A stretch of DNA of 64,000 nt from Bdellovibrio bacteriovorus HD100 (GCF_000196175.1 NC_005363.1:1364001-1428000), one strand, 5' to 3'. Positions 9,087 through 16,753 are shown, numbered from the stretch's first letter. Notes: generated by a model from the sequence alone, not told the origin. Program-made: numbers and translations.

Positions 9087-10034
9087 ATGGAACTATTCAA
9101 ACGAGCTGGAAAAATGGCAATGGGTACGCGGGTGCGATTCCTGAGCGAGCAGATCGGTCAGGATGCGGCAGAGATTTACCGTGTGTATGAAAACGATATT
9201 CAACCGAAGTGGTTCCCGGTGTTCTATGTTCTTTCAAATGAAGAGCAAAACACGGTCACTTCCATTGCTGAAGCGATCGGGCATTCCCACGCTTCGGTGA
9301 GCAAAATTCTGACTGAAATGTCCAAGGCCGGGCTGGTGCTGGAAAAAACAGACTCTCAGGACCGTCGTCGAACCAAAATCACCCTTTCCAAAAAGGGCAA
9401 AGACCTCTCTGAAAAAATAGAAAGACAGTACGCGGACGTCAACGAGGCGATCGAGCAGATCTCGGCGCAGGCCACGAATAATTTGTGGGCCGCGATTGAA
9501 GAGTGGGAATACCTGCTGGGACAGAAGTCTTTGTTGAGCCGGGTTCTGGAGATCAAAAAACGGAGAGAATCTATGGATGTCAAAATCGTAGCTTATCAAC
9601 CCAAGTACAAAGAGGCCTTTTACAAACTGAATGAAGAATGGATTTCCAAGTACTTCACGATGGAAAAGCCTGATCGTGATGCTTTGGAAAATCCAGAATC
9701 CTATATTCTTAAAAAGGGCGGATCTATTTTTGTCGCTCTATTGAATGGGGAACCTGTCGGTGTCTGTGCTCTGATCAAGCGTGAGGATCTGGGCTGTTAC
9801 GAGCTTGCGAAGATGGCGGTGTCCCCGAAAGCTCAGGGGAAAAGCATCGGCTTCCTGCTGGGACAGGCGATTGTTGAAAAGGCCCGGGAAATGGGCGAGC
9901 AGCGCCTGTTCCTGGAAAGTAACACGATCCTGAAACCAGCCATTCGCCTTTATGAAAAGCTGGGCTTTGTAAAAGTCGTCGGCCCACCAACGCCTTATGA
10001 CCGCTGCAATATCCAGATGGAGCTGAAGTTGTGA
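9087..10034 (+). CDS. MarR-family regulator fused to a GNAT acetyltransferase
   Basis: The N-terminal half (to about residue 150) is a MarR winged helix: SIAEAIGHSHASVSKILTEM is the recognition helix region, and KTDSQDRRRTKITLSKKGK is the wing with its DxRxxxxxLTxxG-like pattern. The C-terminal half (about 165-315) is a GNAT acetyltransferase with the acetyl-CoA loop pattern MAVSPKAQGKSIGFLLGQAI and the terminal ESNTILKPAIRLYEKLGFV. Such fusions are a known bifunctional class, usually of unknown acetyl acceptor. An in-frame TTG lies upstream at 9042, but it would place the operator inside the gene, so ATG 9087 is preferred; ATG 9114 or 9120 is possible because 9087 lacks a clear ribosome site. 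It overlaps the next gene by 4 bp (GTGA), so the two are probably co-transcribed and coupled. Confidence 0.85.
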   Translation: MELFKRAGKMAMGTRVRFLSEQIGQDAAEIYRVYENDIQPKWFPVFYVLSNEEQNTVTSIAEAIGHSHASVSKILTEMSKAGLVLEKTDSQDRRRTKITLSKKGKDLSEKIERQYADVNEAIEQISAQATNNLWAAIEEWEYLLGQKSLLSRVLEIKKRRESMDVKIVAYQPKYKEAFYKLNEEWISKYFTMEKPDRDALENPESYILKKGGSIFVALLNGEPVGVCALIKREDLGCYELAKMAVSPKAQGKSIGFLLGQAIVEKAREMGEQRLFLESNTILKPAIRLYEKLGFVKVVGPPTPYDRCNIQMELKL

Positions 10035-10471
10035 TTGTTTCTGATGCGGACTATGAGCTGAAGGTACGAAGCAGTTTTGACAAGCAGAATCTGATGAAGA
10101 CTCTCGGGGCGCAGCTTGTTGCTGTAGGCCCAGGGACTTGCGAGATCGAGCTGCCGTTTTCGTCTTCACTTGGTCAGCAGCACGGTTTTTTACATGCCGG
10201 CGCCACGACTTCAATTGCGGATTCGGCAGCCGGATACGCGGCCTATACGCTGACCCCAAAGGGGTCTTCGGTTCTGACGACAGAGCTTAAAATCAATTTG
10301 CTGTCTCCGGCTCAAGGGGAAAGATTCTTTGCCCGTGCTGAGGTGCTGAAGGCCGGTAAAACATTGACTGTGGTGACGTCCAAAGTTTTTGCGGTTCAAA
10401 AAGGGCAGGAGAAGCTGTGTGCCTTTCTCACTGCCAGTATCATGACCGTGCCCCATGCGGAAACAATCTAG
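10031..10471 (+). CDS. PaaI-like hotdog-fold thioesterase
   Basis: A 146-residue single hotdog domain. The segment QQHGFLHAGATTSIADSAAGYAA matches the PaaI/YbgC-type active site (HGG..-type loop followed by the long helix), and TTELKINLLSPAQGERFFARAEVLKAGKTL is the central sheet. The family hydrolyses acyl- or aryl-CoA thioesters; the substrate cannot be read from the sequence. It starts at GTG 10031 inside the stop of the MarR-GNAT gene, so it is very likely controlled by that regulator and its palindrome. It ends 2 bp from the convergent LysR gene. Confidence 0.85.
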   Translation: MIVSDADYELKVRSSFDKQNLMKTLGAQLVAVGPGTCEIELPFSSSLGQQHGFLHAGATTSIADSAAGYAAYTLTPKGSSVLTTELKINLLSPAQGERFFARAEVLKAGKTLTVVTSKVFAVQKGQEKLCAFLTASIMTVPHAETI

Positions 10472-10473
10472 AG

Positions 10474-11304
10474 TTAGAATGTGGCTGCTTTGATGGTCTG
10501 AATGATCTTTTTGCTGATGGTGTTGTTGTGTTTTTCCGGTCGGTACGCCAGATAGATTTCGTCCTTGAATACCGGTGCATCTTTCATTTTTTCAAGGTTC
10601 TTGTACTGGGCGGCAACCCTTGCTGGCAAAAGTCCGTAGCCAAAACCCAAAGAAGTCAGCTTCGCGACCACCTCCAGATTTCCTGAACTCAGCACGCCCG
10701 TGAAGTTTGTCTTCTTGCTCAGTTTTTTCAGAATGTACTGCGACTGCGCCAGATTCTGGTCATAAATCAATTTGTCCTGGGCGTTTTTAGCGTGGAAGAT
10801 CGTCACCTCGTCAGTGCAAAGCTTACTGATAACCAGATCGGGGTGTTCGATGGGGTTCACGACGATACCAAAGTCAGCTTCCCAGCTGATCACTTTTTCC
10901 GTCATCTCTCTGGACAGGCCATGAATGAAGTTGAAATCAAGGCCCAGAAACTCTTTTTGCAGCTTCGGCATAAAAGACCCCAGTGTATAAAGAGCCACGG
11001 AGGGGTGAATTGCGATGGTGTAGCTGCCTTGGATCAGGCCTGATTCGGGATTGGCCAGGTTTTGGGCCTGTTCCCATTCATACATCAAGCGTCGTGAGCG
11101 CTGGCGGAATTCTTCCCCCAGTTTGGTCAGCTGGATGCCGTTTTTTAGCCGGATTAAAAGATTTCCACCCAGTTCGCGTTCCAGTCGTTTGATGGAATAG
11201 CTTAAGGCAGGTTGGGAGATGCCAATGATCTCGGACGCCCTGGTGACATTCAGGGTTTCACAGACCGTTATAAAGTATTTTATGTCATCCATCATTAAAG
11301 ACAT
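10474..11304 (-). CDS. LysR-family transcriptional regulator, divergent from the isonitrile cluster
   Basis: The N-terminal helix-turn-helix is typical of LysR (MDDIKYFITVCETLNVTRASEIIGISQPALSYSI, residues about 5-38, then KRLERELGGNLLIR). A periplasmic-binding-protein-like effector domain follows to residue 276, slightly short for the family (about 300). Its gene is divergent from the isocyanide synthase gene across an 88-bp spacer that contains an inverted repeat. This is the standard arrangement for a LysR protein that controls its divergent neighbour and itself. The inducer is unknown. ATG 11304 is taken as start; in-frame ATGs at 11295 and 11292 are alternatives. Confidence 0.9.
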   Translation of the reverse strand: MSLMMDDIKYFITVCETLNVTRASEIIGISQPALSYSIKRLERELGGNLLIRLKNGIQLTKLGEEFRQRSRRLMYEWEQAQNLANPESGLIQGSYTIAIHPSVALYTLGSFMPKLQKEFLGLDFNFIHGLSREMTEKVISWEADFGIVVNPIEHPDLVISKLCTDEVTIFHAKNAQDKLIYDQNLAQSQYILKKLSKKTNFTGVLSSGNLEVVAKLTSLGFGYGLLPARVAAQYKNLEKMKDAPVFKDEIYLAYRPEKHNNTISKKIIQTIKAATF

Positions 11305-11324
11305 AAATAGTTTTTATCACAATG

Positions 11325-11346
11325 AAATAAACTAGTCATTTTATTT
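11325..11346. promoter_or_regulatory. Putative LysR binding site between the divergent genes
   Basis: AAATAAA (11325-11331) and TTTATTT (11340-11346) form an inverted repeat with an 8-bp spacer in the short LysR/isnA intergenic region. A second dyad, ATAAA..TTTAT, lies just to its left (about 11303-11317). AT-rich interrupted dyads of this size are typical LysR recognition sites. This is inferred from position and symmetry only. Confidence 0.45.
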
Positions 11347-11392
11347 ATACGTGAAAACTCGTTAGTTTCCGCAGCAGGAGGAAACGGAGAGT

Positions 11393-12430
11393 ATGAAACC
11401 TGCAGCCCTTGAACTAATTTCAATTCAGAGTTCTGAAAGCTTAAAATTACGGTCCCCAATGGTCGACCCGGCAACCGAGGTGGCGACAAGAATGCTGGCT
11501 CAGGTGATGGATTATCGCCGGGTTCCTCATGCCGGTGACCTGTGTGGCAATTCCGAATGTCAAACCTGCGCATCCTTTCATCTGCCGAAGATCATCTCGG
11601 CTGTTCGCAGAAATGAGCCTGTGACTTTTGTTTTGCCGGCCTTTCCTGGCAAGTCCCCGAACCCGGAAAAGGTTCTGGGGGCGTTACCAGACTATGCCGA
11701 GCAGCTGGCATTGCAGTTCCTGGGTAACCTTGGTCAGCAAGTCAGACAGTACTATTCACCGGGGATCAAAATCATTCTGTGCTCGGACGGCCGGGTGTTC
11801 AGTGACCTTGTGGGCATGAAAGAAAGCAATGTCACGGCCTACCAGTCTGGATTGTCCGGGCTTATTGGTGAATTGCAGCTGTCAGACATTGAAACTTTCA
11901 ATATGGATGACTTTTACGGCGAACTTAGTTTCAACCAAATGCGTGATGAACTGATGAAACGCTATGGAAGCTCGCTGGATTTCTTAAAGCACAAAGTCCG
12001 TAACGGGATGGCAGAGCTTGCCACCGCAGAAGAGCAGGGCGCTCATCGCATGTACTGCGGAATCACCAGATTCCTGTTTGAAGATTCTCTGCATGCAGGA
12101 CAGACGAAAAGCCGCTCGGCGATTCAGAAAGAATCCCGCCTGAAAGCCTACGAAGTCATTCGCAGAAGCAATGCCTGGAGTGAGCTGATTGCAGAAAGAT
12201 TTCCGGACGCTGTCCGCTTGTCCATTCACCCGCAGACCTGCGGTTCTGCAAAGCTTGGCATTCGCCTGGTGGGGAATGAATCCTGGATGACCCCGTGGCA
12301 TGGCGTCGCTGTTGAAACGGCAAAGGGCTTTGTCCTGCTAAAAAAATCCGAGGCCGAGACCTTGGGAGCAGAATTGATTTACTCATCCGGTGGGCAGCCA
12401 AGCCGCTACAAACTAAGAGGTGAACTATGA
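11393..12430 (+). CDS. isnA: Isocyanide (isonitrile) synthase, DIT1/PvcA family
   Basis: A 345-residue protein with the family's hallmark blocks: KIILCSDGRVFSDLVG (about 122-137) and the C-terminal RLSIHPQTCGSAKLGIRL followed by WMTPWHGVAVE (about 275-315). IsnA/PvcA enzymes convert the amino group of L-tyrosine or L-tryptophan into an isocyanide using ribulose-5-phosphate as carbon donor. Which amino acid is used here cannot be decided. The start ATG follows a purine-rich ribosome site (GGAGG and GGAGAG within 25 bp upstream). It overlaps the next gene by 4 bp and is the first gene of a three-gene operon. The length is typical of the family and all key blocks are present, so the gene looks intact. 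Confidence 0.88.
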   Translation: MKPAALELISIQSSESLKLRSPMVDPATEVATRMLAQVMDYRRVPHAGDLCGNSECQTCASFHLPKIISAVRRNEPVTFVLPAFPGKSPNPEKVLGALPDYAEQLALQFLGNLGQQVRQYYSPGIKIILCSDGRVFSDLVGMKESNVTAYQSGLSGLIGELQLSDIETFNMDDFYGELSFNQMRDELMKRYGSSLDFLKHKVRNGMAELATAEEQGAHRMYCGITRFLFEDSLHAGQTKSRSAIQKESRLKAYEVIRRSNAWSELIAERFPDAVRLSIHPQTCGSAKLGIRLVGNESWMTPWHGVAVETAKGFVLLKKSEAETLGAELIYSSGGQPSRYKLRGEL

Positions 12431-13263
12431 ACTTTCAAGTGACTCATCTAAAGCCTTTCGGAGCGATTGTAGAACCCAAGGCCCAGGGGGCCAGTGTGAA
12501 AGACCTGGATCTGAAAGCCTTGCATCAGCTTTTTTTGCAGGAACAGATCGTGGTGCTAAGAGGTTTCACCACTTTCAAAAACTCTGAGGAATTTGCCAGC
12601 TACTGCGAGACGTGGGGTGAAATCAGCATCTGGCCTTTCGGAAAAGTGCTGGAGCTGGTCGAACAGGAAAATCCCCAGGATCATATTTTTGATCACAGCT
12701 ATGTTCCAATGCATTGGGATGGCATGTACCGACCCCAAGTTCCGGAGTATCAGATTTTTCACTGTGTAAAGGCGCCACTTTCCGGGCATGGGGGCCGCAC
12801 CACGTTTTCCAACACTGTGCTGGCTCTTAAAAATGCCTCGCCGGAACTGAAAGCGTTTTGGGGCAAAGTGACGGGCATCTATCAGCGTGAGATGGAGTTT
12901 TACAAAAGTAAAACGGTGTCTCCGATTATCACAAAACATCCCAAAAGGGATTTTTCAGTCATTCGCTATAACGAACCACCAAGTGCAGATAAGGGGCATT
13001 TTGTGAATCCTCCGGACCTTGAATTTGCCGGGGTTCCGGTGGGGGAGCTGGAGGCTTTTCATCAAGGACTCAAAAGTGCTCTTTATGCGCCTGAAAATTT
13101 CTATGCTCATGAGTGGCAGGATGGAGATGTCGTGATCACAGATAATTTCACGCTTTTGCACGGACGCGAAGCGTTTACCTCGAAATCCCCGCGTCACCTG
13201 CAGCGAGTGCAGGTGCAAAGCAGTCCGCCGTTTGATAACCCGGGCCTGGAATCGTACAAATGA
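12427..13263 (+). CDS. isnB: Fe(II)/2-oxoglutarate-dependent oxygenase, TauD/PvcB-like
   Basis: A 278-residue TauD/TfdA-type oxygenase. The iron-binding HxD is in PMHWDGMYRP (about residue 98-100), and the distal His with the 2-oxoglutarate-binding Arg are in LLHGREAF...SPRHLQRVQV (about 240-265). In known isonitrile pathways (PvcB/IsnB) this partner oxidatively decarboxylates the isonitrile amino acid to a vinyl isonitrile or desaturates it. Its overlap with the synthase gene (ATGA) and with the monooxygenase gene (ATGA, 13260-13263) indicates one translationally coupled operon. Confidence 0.87.
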   Translation: MNFQVTHLKPFGAIVEPKAQGASVKDLDLKALHQLFLQEQIVVLRGFTTFKNSEEFASYCETWGEISIWPFGKVLELVEQENPQDHIFDHSYVPMHWDGMYRPQVPEYQIFHCVKAPLSGHGGRTTFSNTVLALKNASPELKAFWGKVTGIYQREMEFYKSKTVSPIITKHPKRDFSVIRYNEPPSADKGHFVNPPDLEFAGVPVGELEAFHQGLKSALYAPENFYAHEWQDGDVVITDNFTLLHGREAFTSKSPRHLQRVQVQSSPPFDNPGLESYK

Positions 13264-14672
13264 GCCCGCAAGTTGTTGATCTTGTCATTGTCGGCGCGGG
13301 ACCGGTCGGATTGATGTGTGCTTATCTTGCGAAGCTTTGCGGGATGAGCACTGTGATTGTTGATAAATCCGAGGGACCACTGCAAGTGGGGCGCGCGGAT
13401 GCATTGAACGCCAGGACTTTGCAGCTTTTGGAAGTGGGTAAATTGTTTGACCAGCTTTATCCGTTGGGAAAGCCCTGCAATACAAGTTCTGTATGGGCTG
13501 ATGGAAAGTTTCTTTCCCGCCAGTCTTCTTGGTGGGACGAGCTTGAGGGGTGTTTTCATAAGCACTTTCTGATGCTGGGGCAGTCTTTTGTTGAAAAGCT
13601 GCTGGATGAAAAACTGACCCTTTCAGGCGCCGCTGTTCGCCGTTCCACGGTGATTAAAGATGTCGAGGTTCTTCAGGACAACTGCCTGACGACGTTGTCT
13701 TCCGGTGAAAAGATACAATCCCGTTATGTTATTGGTGCCGATGGTTCCCGCTCGTTTGTACGTGAAAAGTTCAAGGTGCCTTTTGAAATCGTCAGACCCC
13801 AGATTGTCTGGGCGGTGCTTGACGGTGTCGTTGAAACGGACTTTCCAAAAGTGCCCGAAATCATCGTCTTTCAGGCAGACACTTCGGACGTGGCGTGGAT
13901 TCCTCGCGAAGGGGACATTGATCGTTTCTATGTCCGAATGGACACCACAGAGTTTACTTTGGAAGAAGCTGTTGCAAAAATCAATCGTGCGATCAAGCCC
14001 CATGTTCTGGGCTTTAAAAAGATGGAGTGGTTTTCACAGTTTTCGGTGAAGGAGTCCGTGGCTGAAAAGTTCTTCATTCAGGATCGGGTGTTTCTTGTTG
14101 GCGATGCCAGCCATATTCACTCGGTCAACGGCGGGCAGGGGCTGAACACGGGGCTGGCTGATGCTTTCAATCTGATCTGGAAGTTGAACATGACTTTGAA
14201 TCACGGGGCTTCGTTGGATCTGCTGCAAAGCTACGAATCTGAACGCAAACCCGTTGCTTTAAGTGTCATCGAGGCTTCGGGGGAACTTGTTCGTTCAACC
14301 AAGTATTCTGCGAATGGGACTCATGCCGAGGATTATGTGCGCATCGTGCAAAAACGCGCGGGAAATATCACGGGCATGGGGATTCGTTACGCAGGTGAGG
14401 GGCTTATCGGGTCCCGGTTGTATGACTCTGAGGTCCGCTTCGGGTCCGAGACGGTTCGGCTGTACTCTTTGTTGAATTATTCCAAGTATACGTTGTTTGT
14501 CTTTGGGGATGTGGAGCTTGATTTTGAGTTGCCGGAGTATGTTCAGCTTGTTGTCGTTGGCTCTTCGGATTCTGTCTATGTCGGGCAGGCGGTGTTGGTG
14601 AGACCGGATGCTTATATTGAATCAACGGTCTCGTTGGGTCGGGCTCGGGAGCTTCTGTCGTCTTTTATTTAG
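13260..14672 (+). CDS. FAD-dependent aromatic monooxygenase (PHBH fold) of the isonitrile operon
   Basis: A 470-residue class A flavin monooxygenase. It has the Rossmann GxGxxG (VIVGAGPVGLMCAYLA, residues 7-22), the DG motif (YVIGADGSRSFVR, about 155-167) and the GD motif with FAD contacts (RVFLVGDASHIHSVNGGQG, about 275-293). It resembles phenol hydroxylase/TfdB-type enzymes but has a short C-terminal extension rather than a full thioredoxin-like domain. It probably hydroxylates the aromatic ring of the isonitrile intermediate or its precursor. P. aeruginosa pvc clusters also pair the isonitrile enzymes with flavin oxygenases. Its 3' end overlaps the convergent ASCH gene by 4 bp. Confidence 0.87.
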   Translation: MSPQVVDLVIVGAGPVGLMCAYLAKLCGMSTVIVDKSEGPLQVGRADALNARTLQLLEVGKLFDQLYPLGKPCNTSSVWADGKFLSRQSSWWDELEGCFHKHFLMLGQSFVEKLLDEKLTLSGAAVRRSTVIKDVEVLQDNCLTTLSSGEKIQSRYVIGADGSRSFVREKFKVPFEIVRPQIVWAVLDGVVETDFPKVPEIIVFQADTSDVAWIPREGDIDRFYVRMDTTEFTLEEAVAKINRAIKPHVLGFKKMEWFSQFSVKESVAEKFFIQDRVFLVGDASHIHSVNGGQGLNTGLADAFNLIWKLNMTLNHGASLDLLQSYESERKPVALSVIEASGELVRSTKYSANGTHAEDYVRIVQKRAGNITGMGIRYAGEGLIGSRLYDSEVRFGSETVRLYSLLNYSKYTLFVFGDVELDFELPEYVQLVVVGSSDSVYVGQAVLVRPDAYIESTVSLGRARELLSSFI

Positions 14673-15022
14673 AGGTCTAAATCCAGTTCGTAGATGCCTC
14701 GGGCGGCGAGGACTTCCTGGGTGGAGTTTAGTTTTCTTACTTCGGTGAGTTCCCAGGAGTAGTAGCCGGGTTCCCATCTTGTGGCGCAGGCTGCGGGGAT
14801 GTCTTTTTCTTCGAAGGGGCGGACGGATTTGATTTTTACGATTGCTACCGGGATGCCGATGTCGGTTTCGCCTTCGTTGAAGAGGAAGTTTTTGTTTTCT
14901 ACGATGAGCAGGTCGCCGGTGAGGTCGGCAGGGGGAAGCCAGCGGCGGACTTCGATGATTTTTTCGCCGTTGGCGATGCGGGTTCCGTTGGGGTGGACTA
15001 TGGAGAGGGTTTTGTGTTTCAT
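14669..15022 (-). CDS. ASCH-domain protein
   Basis: 117 residues. The opening KTLSIVHPNGTRIANGEKIIEVRRW matches the ASCH (PUA-like RNA-binding) fold signature, in which a Gly-Lys/Glu-x-x-E-x-R segment lines the binding cleft. The rest supplies the beta strands (IPVAIVKIKSVRPF). ASCH proteins are thought to bind RNA or modified nucleosides, and some act as nucleases or amidohydrolases; no specific role can be given. The ATG is at 15020-15022. It ends inside the last codons of the isonitrile monooxygenase gene. Confidence 0.75.
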   Translation of the reverse strand: MKHKTLSIVHPNGTRIANGEKIIEVRRWLPPADLTGDLLIVENKNFLFNEGETDIGIPVAIVKIKSVRPFEEKDIPAACATRWEPGYYSWELTEVRKLNSTQEVLAARGIYELDLDL

Positions 15023-15093
15023 CGTTCGCTCCGGGGTTTGTCTGGCTTGTTTCGCGCTTTGCTTGAAACTCGCTGGGGTTCTGGGTTTGCGGT

Positions 15094-15133
15094 GGGGAGT
15101 GGGGCTCGTCGCATCACGCTCCTCGGGGCTTTG
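15094..15133. repeat. 40-bp direct repeat, left copy flanking the TIR cassette
   Basis: Forty bases (starting GGGGAGTGGGGCTCGTCGCA, ending CTCCTCGGGGCTTTG) recur identically and in the same orientation at 16540-16579. The surrounding bases are also partly alike (TTTGCGG versus TTTCGCGG just upstream). The two copies bracket the channel and TIR genes. Confidence 0.9.
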
Positions 15134-15188
15134 AAAAGTGGTTATGCCGCATTGTCTTGTAGAATTAGATACTTGTCAGGATATGGTC

Positions 15189-15235
15189 AACCGGAAAGCC
15201 ATGCCCCGAGCACCCTTTAGGCAGGGCTTTCGGTT
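15189..15235. other. Stem-loop in the intergenic region before the TIR cassette
   Basis: The 318-bp gap between the ASCH gene and the channel gene (15023-15340) contains the left 40-bp repeat and this imperfect inverted repeat: AACCGGAAAGCCATGCC (15189-15205) against GGCAGGGCTTTCGGTT (15220-15235). It could be a terminator-like or regulatory RNA hairpin. I see no convincing sigma-70 promoter or other gene in the remainder of the gap. Confidence 0.45.
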
Positions 15236-15340
15236 AAGCGATTTAGTTTTTTAAAAGCAGGCACCTTGACATTCCATGTAGAGCTCACATTTTTGCAAGG
15301 ATGAGGGGGGCTTATCGGAACTCAGAACTATAAGGGACTT

Positions 15341-15928
15341 TTGTTTCATGCGGTCGACAGAAGTGTTCGTGTCGGCAGAATGCTTAACATCGTAGAACTA
15401 CTAAAGGACCTTGCCGGATATTGCGTTGCTTCTCAGGGTATTGACGCAGTTATCAGTGCAAAAAGGGACGTTATTGAGCTTTATATGGTCTTTAAGTGGT
15501 TAACGTTGATCATGATGTGGGTATTCGGCTTGAACGGTTTTTGGTCTTCGGCTGTAGTTGCTTATCTAATTGCCCAAAATGTATTTACCTATTTTGACCA
15601 TCATGTCTGGAGTGTCAGGGGTAATCTCGATGAAGACCGGATTAAAATGCGATTTGTGATGGTTCTGCAAGCCGTTGTCTTCAATGTCGTCTGTTTTTCA
15701 TATCTGTTTGCGAATCAGTTTAATGGAGACTTCAACTGGGGATCTTTCTCTTCGTCAAACCCATTGATCCCATTGTCCTTTAGTTTCATGAACACGCTCA
15801 GCGGTGGAAGTTCGGTCGCGACACCGACAACTGCAGCAGGAGTTGTCCTTTTGGGACTTCAAGTGTTCACAACTTTTGTATTCCTCACCGTTATTTTAAC
15901 CAAGGCTACGACTAAGGAAGGTGTGTAA
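15341..15928 (+). CDS. Four-TM protein with ion-channel-like pore loop, putative effector partner of the TIR protein
   Basis: 195 residues with about four membrane helices (46-64, 66-84, 103-124, 166-187). Residues 146-187 read LSFSFMNTLSGGSSVATPTT then AAG and a hydrophobic helix. This lines up with the Ion_trans_2 pore unit, whose pattern is a pore helix ending TL, a filter, PTT..G, then the inner helix. The canonical TVGYGD filter is replaced by SGGSSVAT, so the ion selectivity would differ. About 45 N-terminal residues are cytosolic and no ligand-binding domain is recognised. TTG 15341 is taken as start because AAGGGA precedes it; ATG 15380 has no ribosome site. The stop overlaps the TIR start (TAATG), so the two are coupled. 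The region is AT-richer than its flanks. The pore assignment is an inference from pattern. Confidence 0.6.
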   Translation: MFHAVDRSVRVGRMLNIVELLKDLAGYCVASQGIDAVISAKRDVIELYMVFKWLTLIMMWVFGLNGFWSSAVVAYLIAQNVFTYFDHHVWSVRGNLDEDRIKMRFVMVLQAVVFNVVCFSYLFANQFNGDFNWGSFSSSNPLIPLSFSFMNTLSGGSSVATPTTAAGVVLLGLQVFTTFVFLTVILTKATTKEGV

Positions 15929-16515
15929 TGTACTACAGAGATCAAGTGTATGTTTGCTTTGATGCTGACGAGGACATGGATTACTATAGAACGATGAAGA
16001 TGTGGGTCGGCAATAAGAACATCAATTTTGATTTTAATAATGCCCACGACCTTAACACTCTTCGTGACGGCAGCTCTGAAGAGACTATTAAAAGAAAGCT
16101 CAGAGAGCGAATGAACAATGCTGGCCTTCTTGTTGTACTTGTTGGCGAAAAAACTCGAAATCTCTATAAGTATGTACGTTGGGAAATCGAAATTGCGCTG
16201 AAAGACGGTATCCCAATTGTTGTTGCCAATTTGAATGGAAAAAGAAGCTTTGATGATCATCGCTGTCCAGCAATTTTGGACAATGAGCTCGCACTGCATG
16301 TTTCTTTTAACTCCAAGGTTATGCAGAAGGCATTCGACGAATGGCCAAGAGAGCACTACAAGTTTAAAGCTCAAGGAACGTCAGGAGACCGCTTTTTCGT
16401 TGACCAAGTTTATGAGCAGCTTGGATTAAACAAAACCCAAGCACAGCTAGAAGCGGAGCGTTTGAATTCGCTCCGGGATTATTTAGCAAGAAAAGGTCAG
16501 CCTTTTAGGTTCTAA
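15928..16515 (+). CDS. TIR-like protein of the ThsB/DUF1863 (MTH538) family
   Basis: 195 residues. The N-terminal 145 show the TIR-like pattern: strand and loop YVCFDADEDMDYYRTMKMW (8-26), FDF (34-36), the helix SSEETIKRKLRERMNNAGLL (49-68), strand VVLVGEKTRNLYK (69-81), and RWEIEIALKDGIPIVVANLN (84-103), whose Glu86 is at the conserved WE position. In Thoeris, ThsB senses phage infection and makes an NAD-derived cyclic ADP-ribose-type signal that activates a partner effector. Here the only partner is the upstream membrane protein, with which this gene shares one base. No SIR2, SLOG or Macro ThsA is present. About 50 residues follow the TIR core with no recognised domain. Confidence 0.8.
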   Translation: MYYRDQVYVCFDADEDMDYYRTMKMWVGNKNINFDFNNAHDLNTLRDGSSEETIKRKLRERMNNAGLLVVLVGEKTRNLYKYVRWEIEIALKDGIPIVVANLNGKRSFDDHRCPAILDNELALHVSFNSKVMQKAFDEWPREHYKFKAQGTSGDRFFVDQVYEQLGLNKTQAQLEAERLNSLRDYLARKGQPFRF

Positions 16516-16539
16516 TTCTAGTGGGGCCTCGGTTTCGCG

Positions 16540-16579
16540 GGGGAGTGGGGCTCGTCGCATCACGCTCCTCGGGGCTTTG
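16540..16579. repeat. 40-bp direct repeat, right copy flanking the TIR cassette
   Basis: Identical over 40 bp and in the same orientation as 15094-15133. It lies 24 bp after the TIR stop codon, so the two copies delimit a unit of about 1.45 kb containing exactly the two cassette genes and the upstream stem-loop. Confidence 0.9.
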
Positions 16580-16700
16580 CCCTGCGCTTTTGCGCACCCT
16601 CGAGGTCGCATCCTGCGACGTCGATGAACCCCTGTGCCGGCGTTCGCCGCGTGCCGCGAGCTTTGTAGAATAGTTTTCGCCGGCGCTCTAAGTTCAAACC
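16580..16700. other. GC-rich intergenic tract with small inverted repeats
   Basis: After the right 40-bp repeat the sequence holds short perfect hairpins: TGCGC-TTTT-GCGCA (16583-16596) and GTCGCA-TCC-TGCGAC (16605-16619). Further on are CGCCGGCG-like blocks. No open reading frame or RNA gene is recognised. It looks like a dispersed repeat or old integration-site sequence next to the tRNA genes. Confidence 0.4.
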
Positions 16701-16723
16701 ACTGGATGTCGATTGTAAAAATA

Positions 16724-16753
16724 AAAAACCCGAATCTTTCGATTCGGGTTTTT
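16724..16753. terminator. Bidirectional rho-independent terminator
   Basis: AAAAACCCGAATC (16724-16736), loop TTTC, GATTCGGGTTTTT (16741-16753). The stem has A runs on one side and T runs on the other, so it can terminate the tRNA transcript on the minus strand and readthrough from the TIR cassette on the plus strand. Confidence 0.85.
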
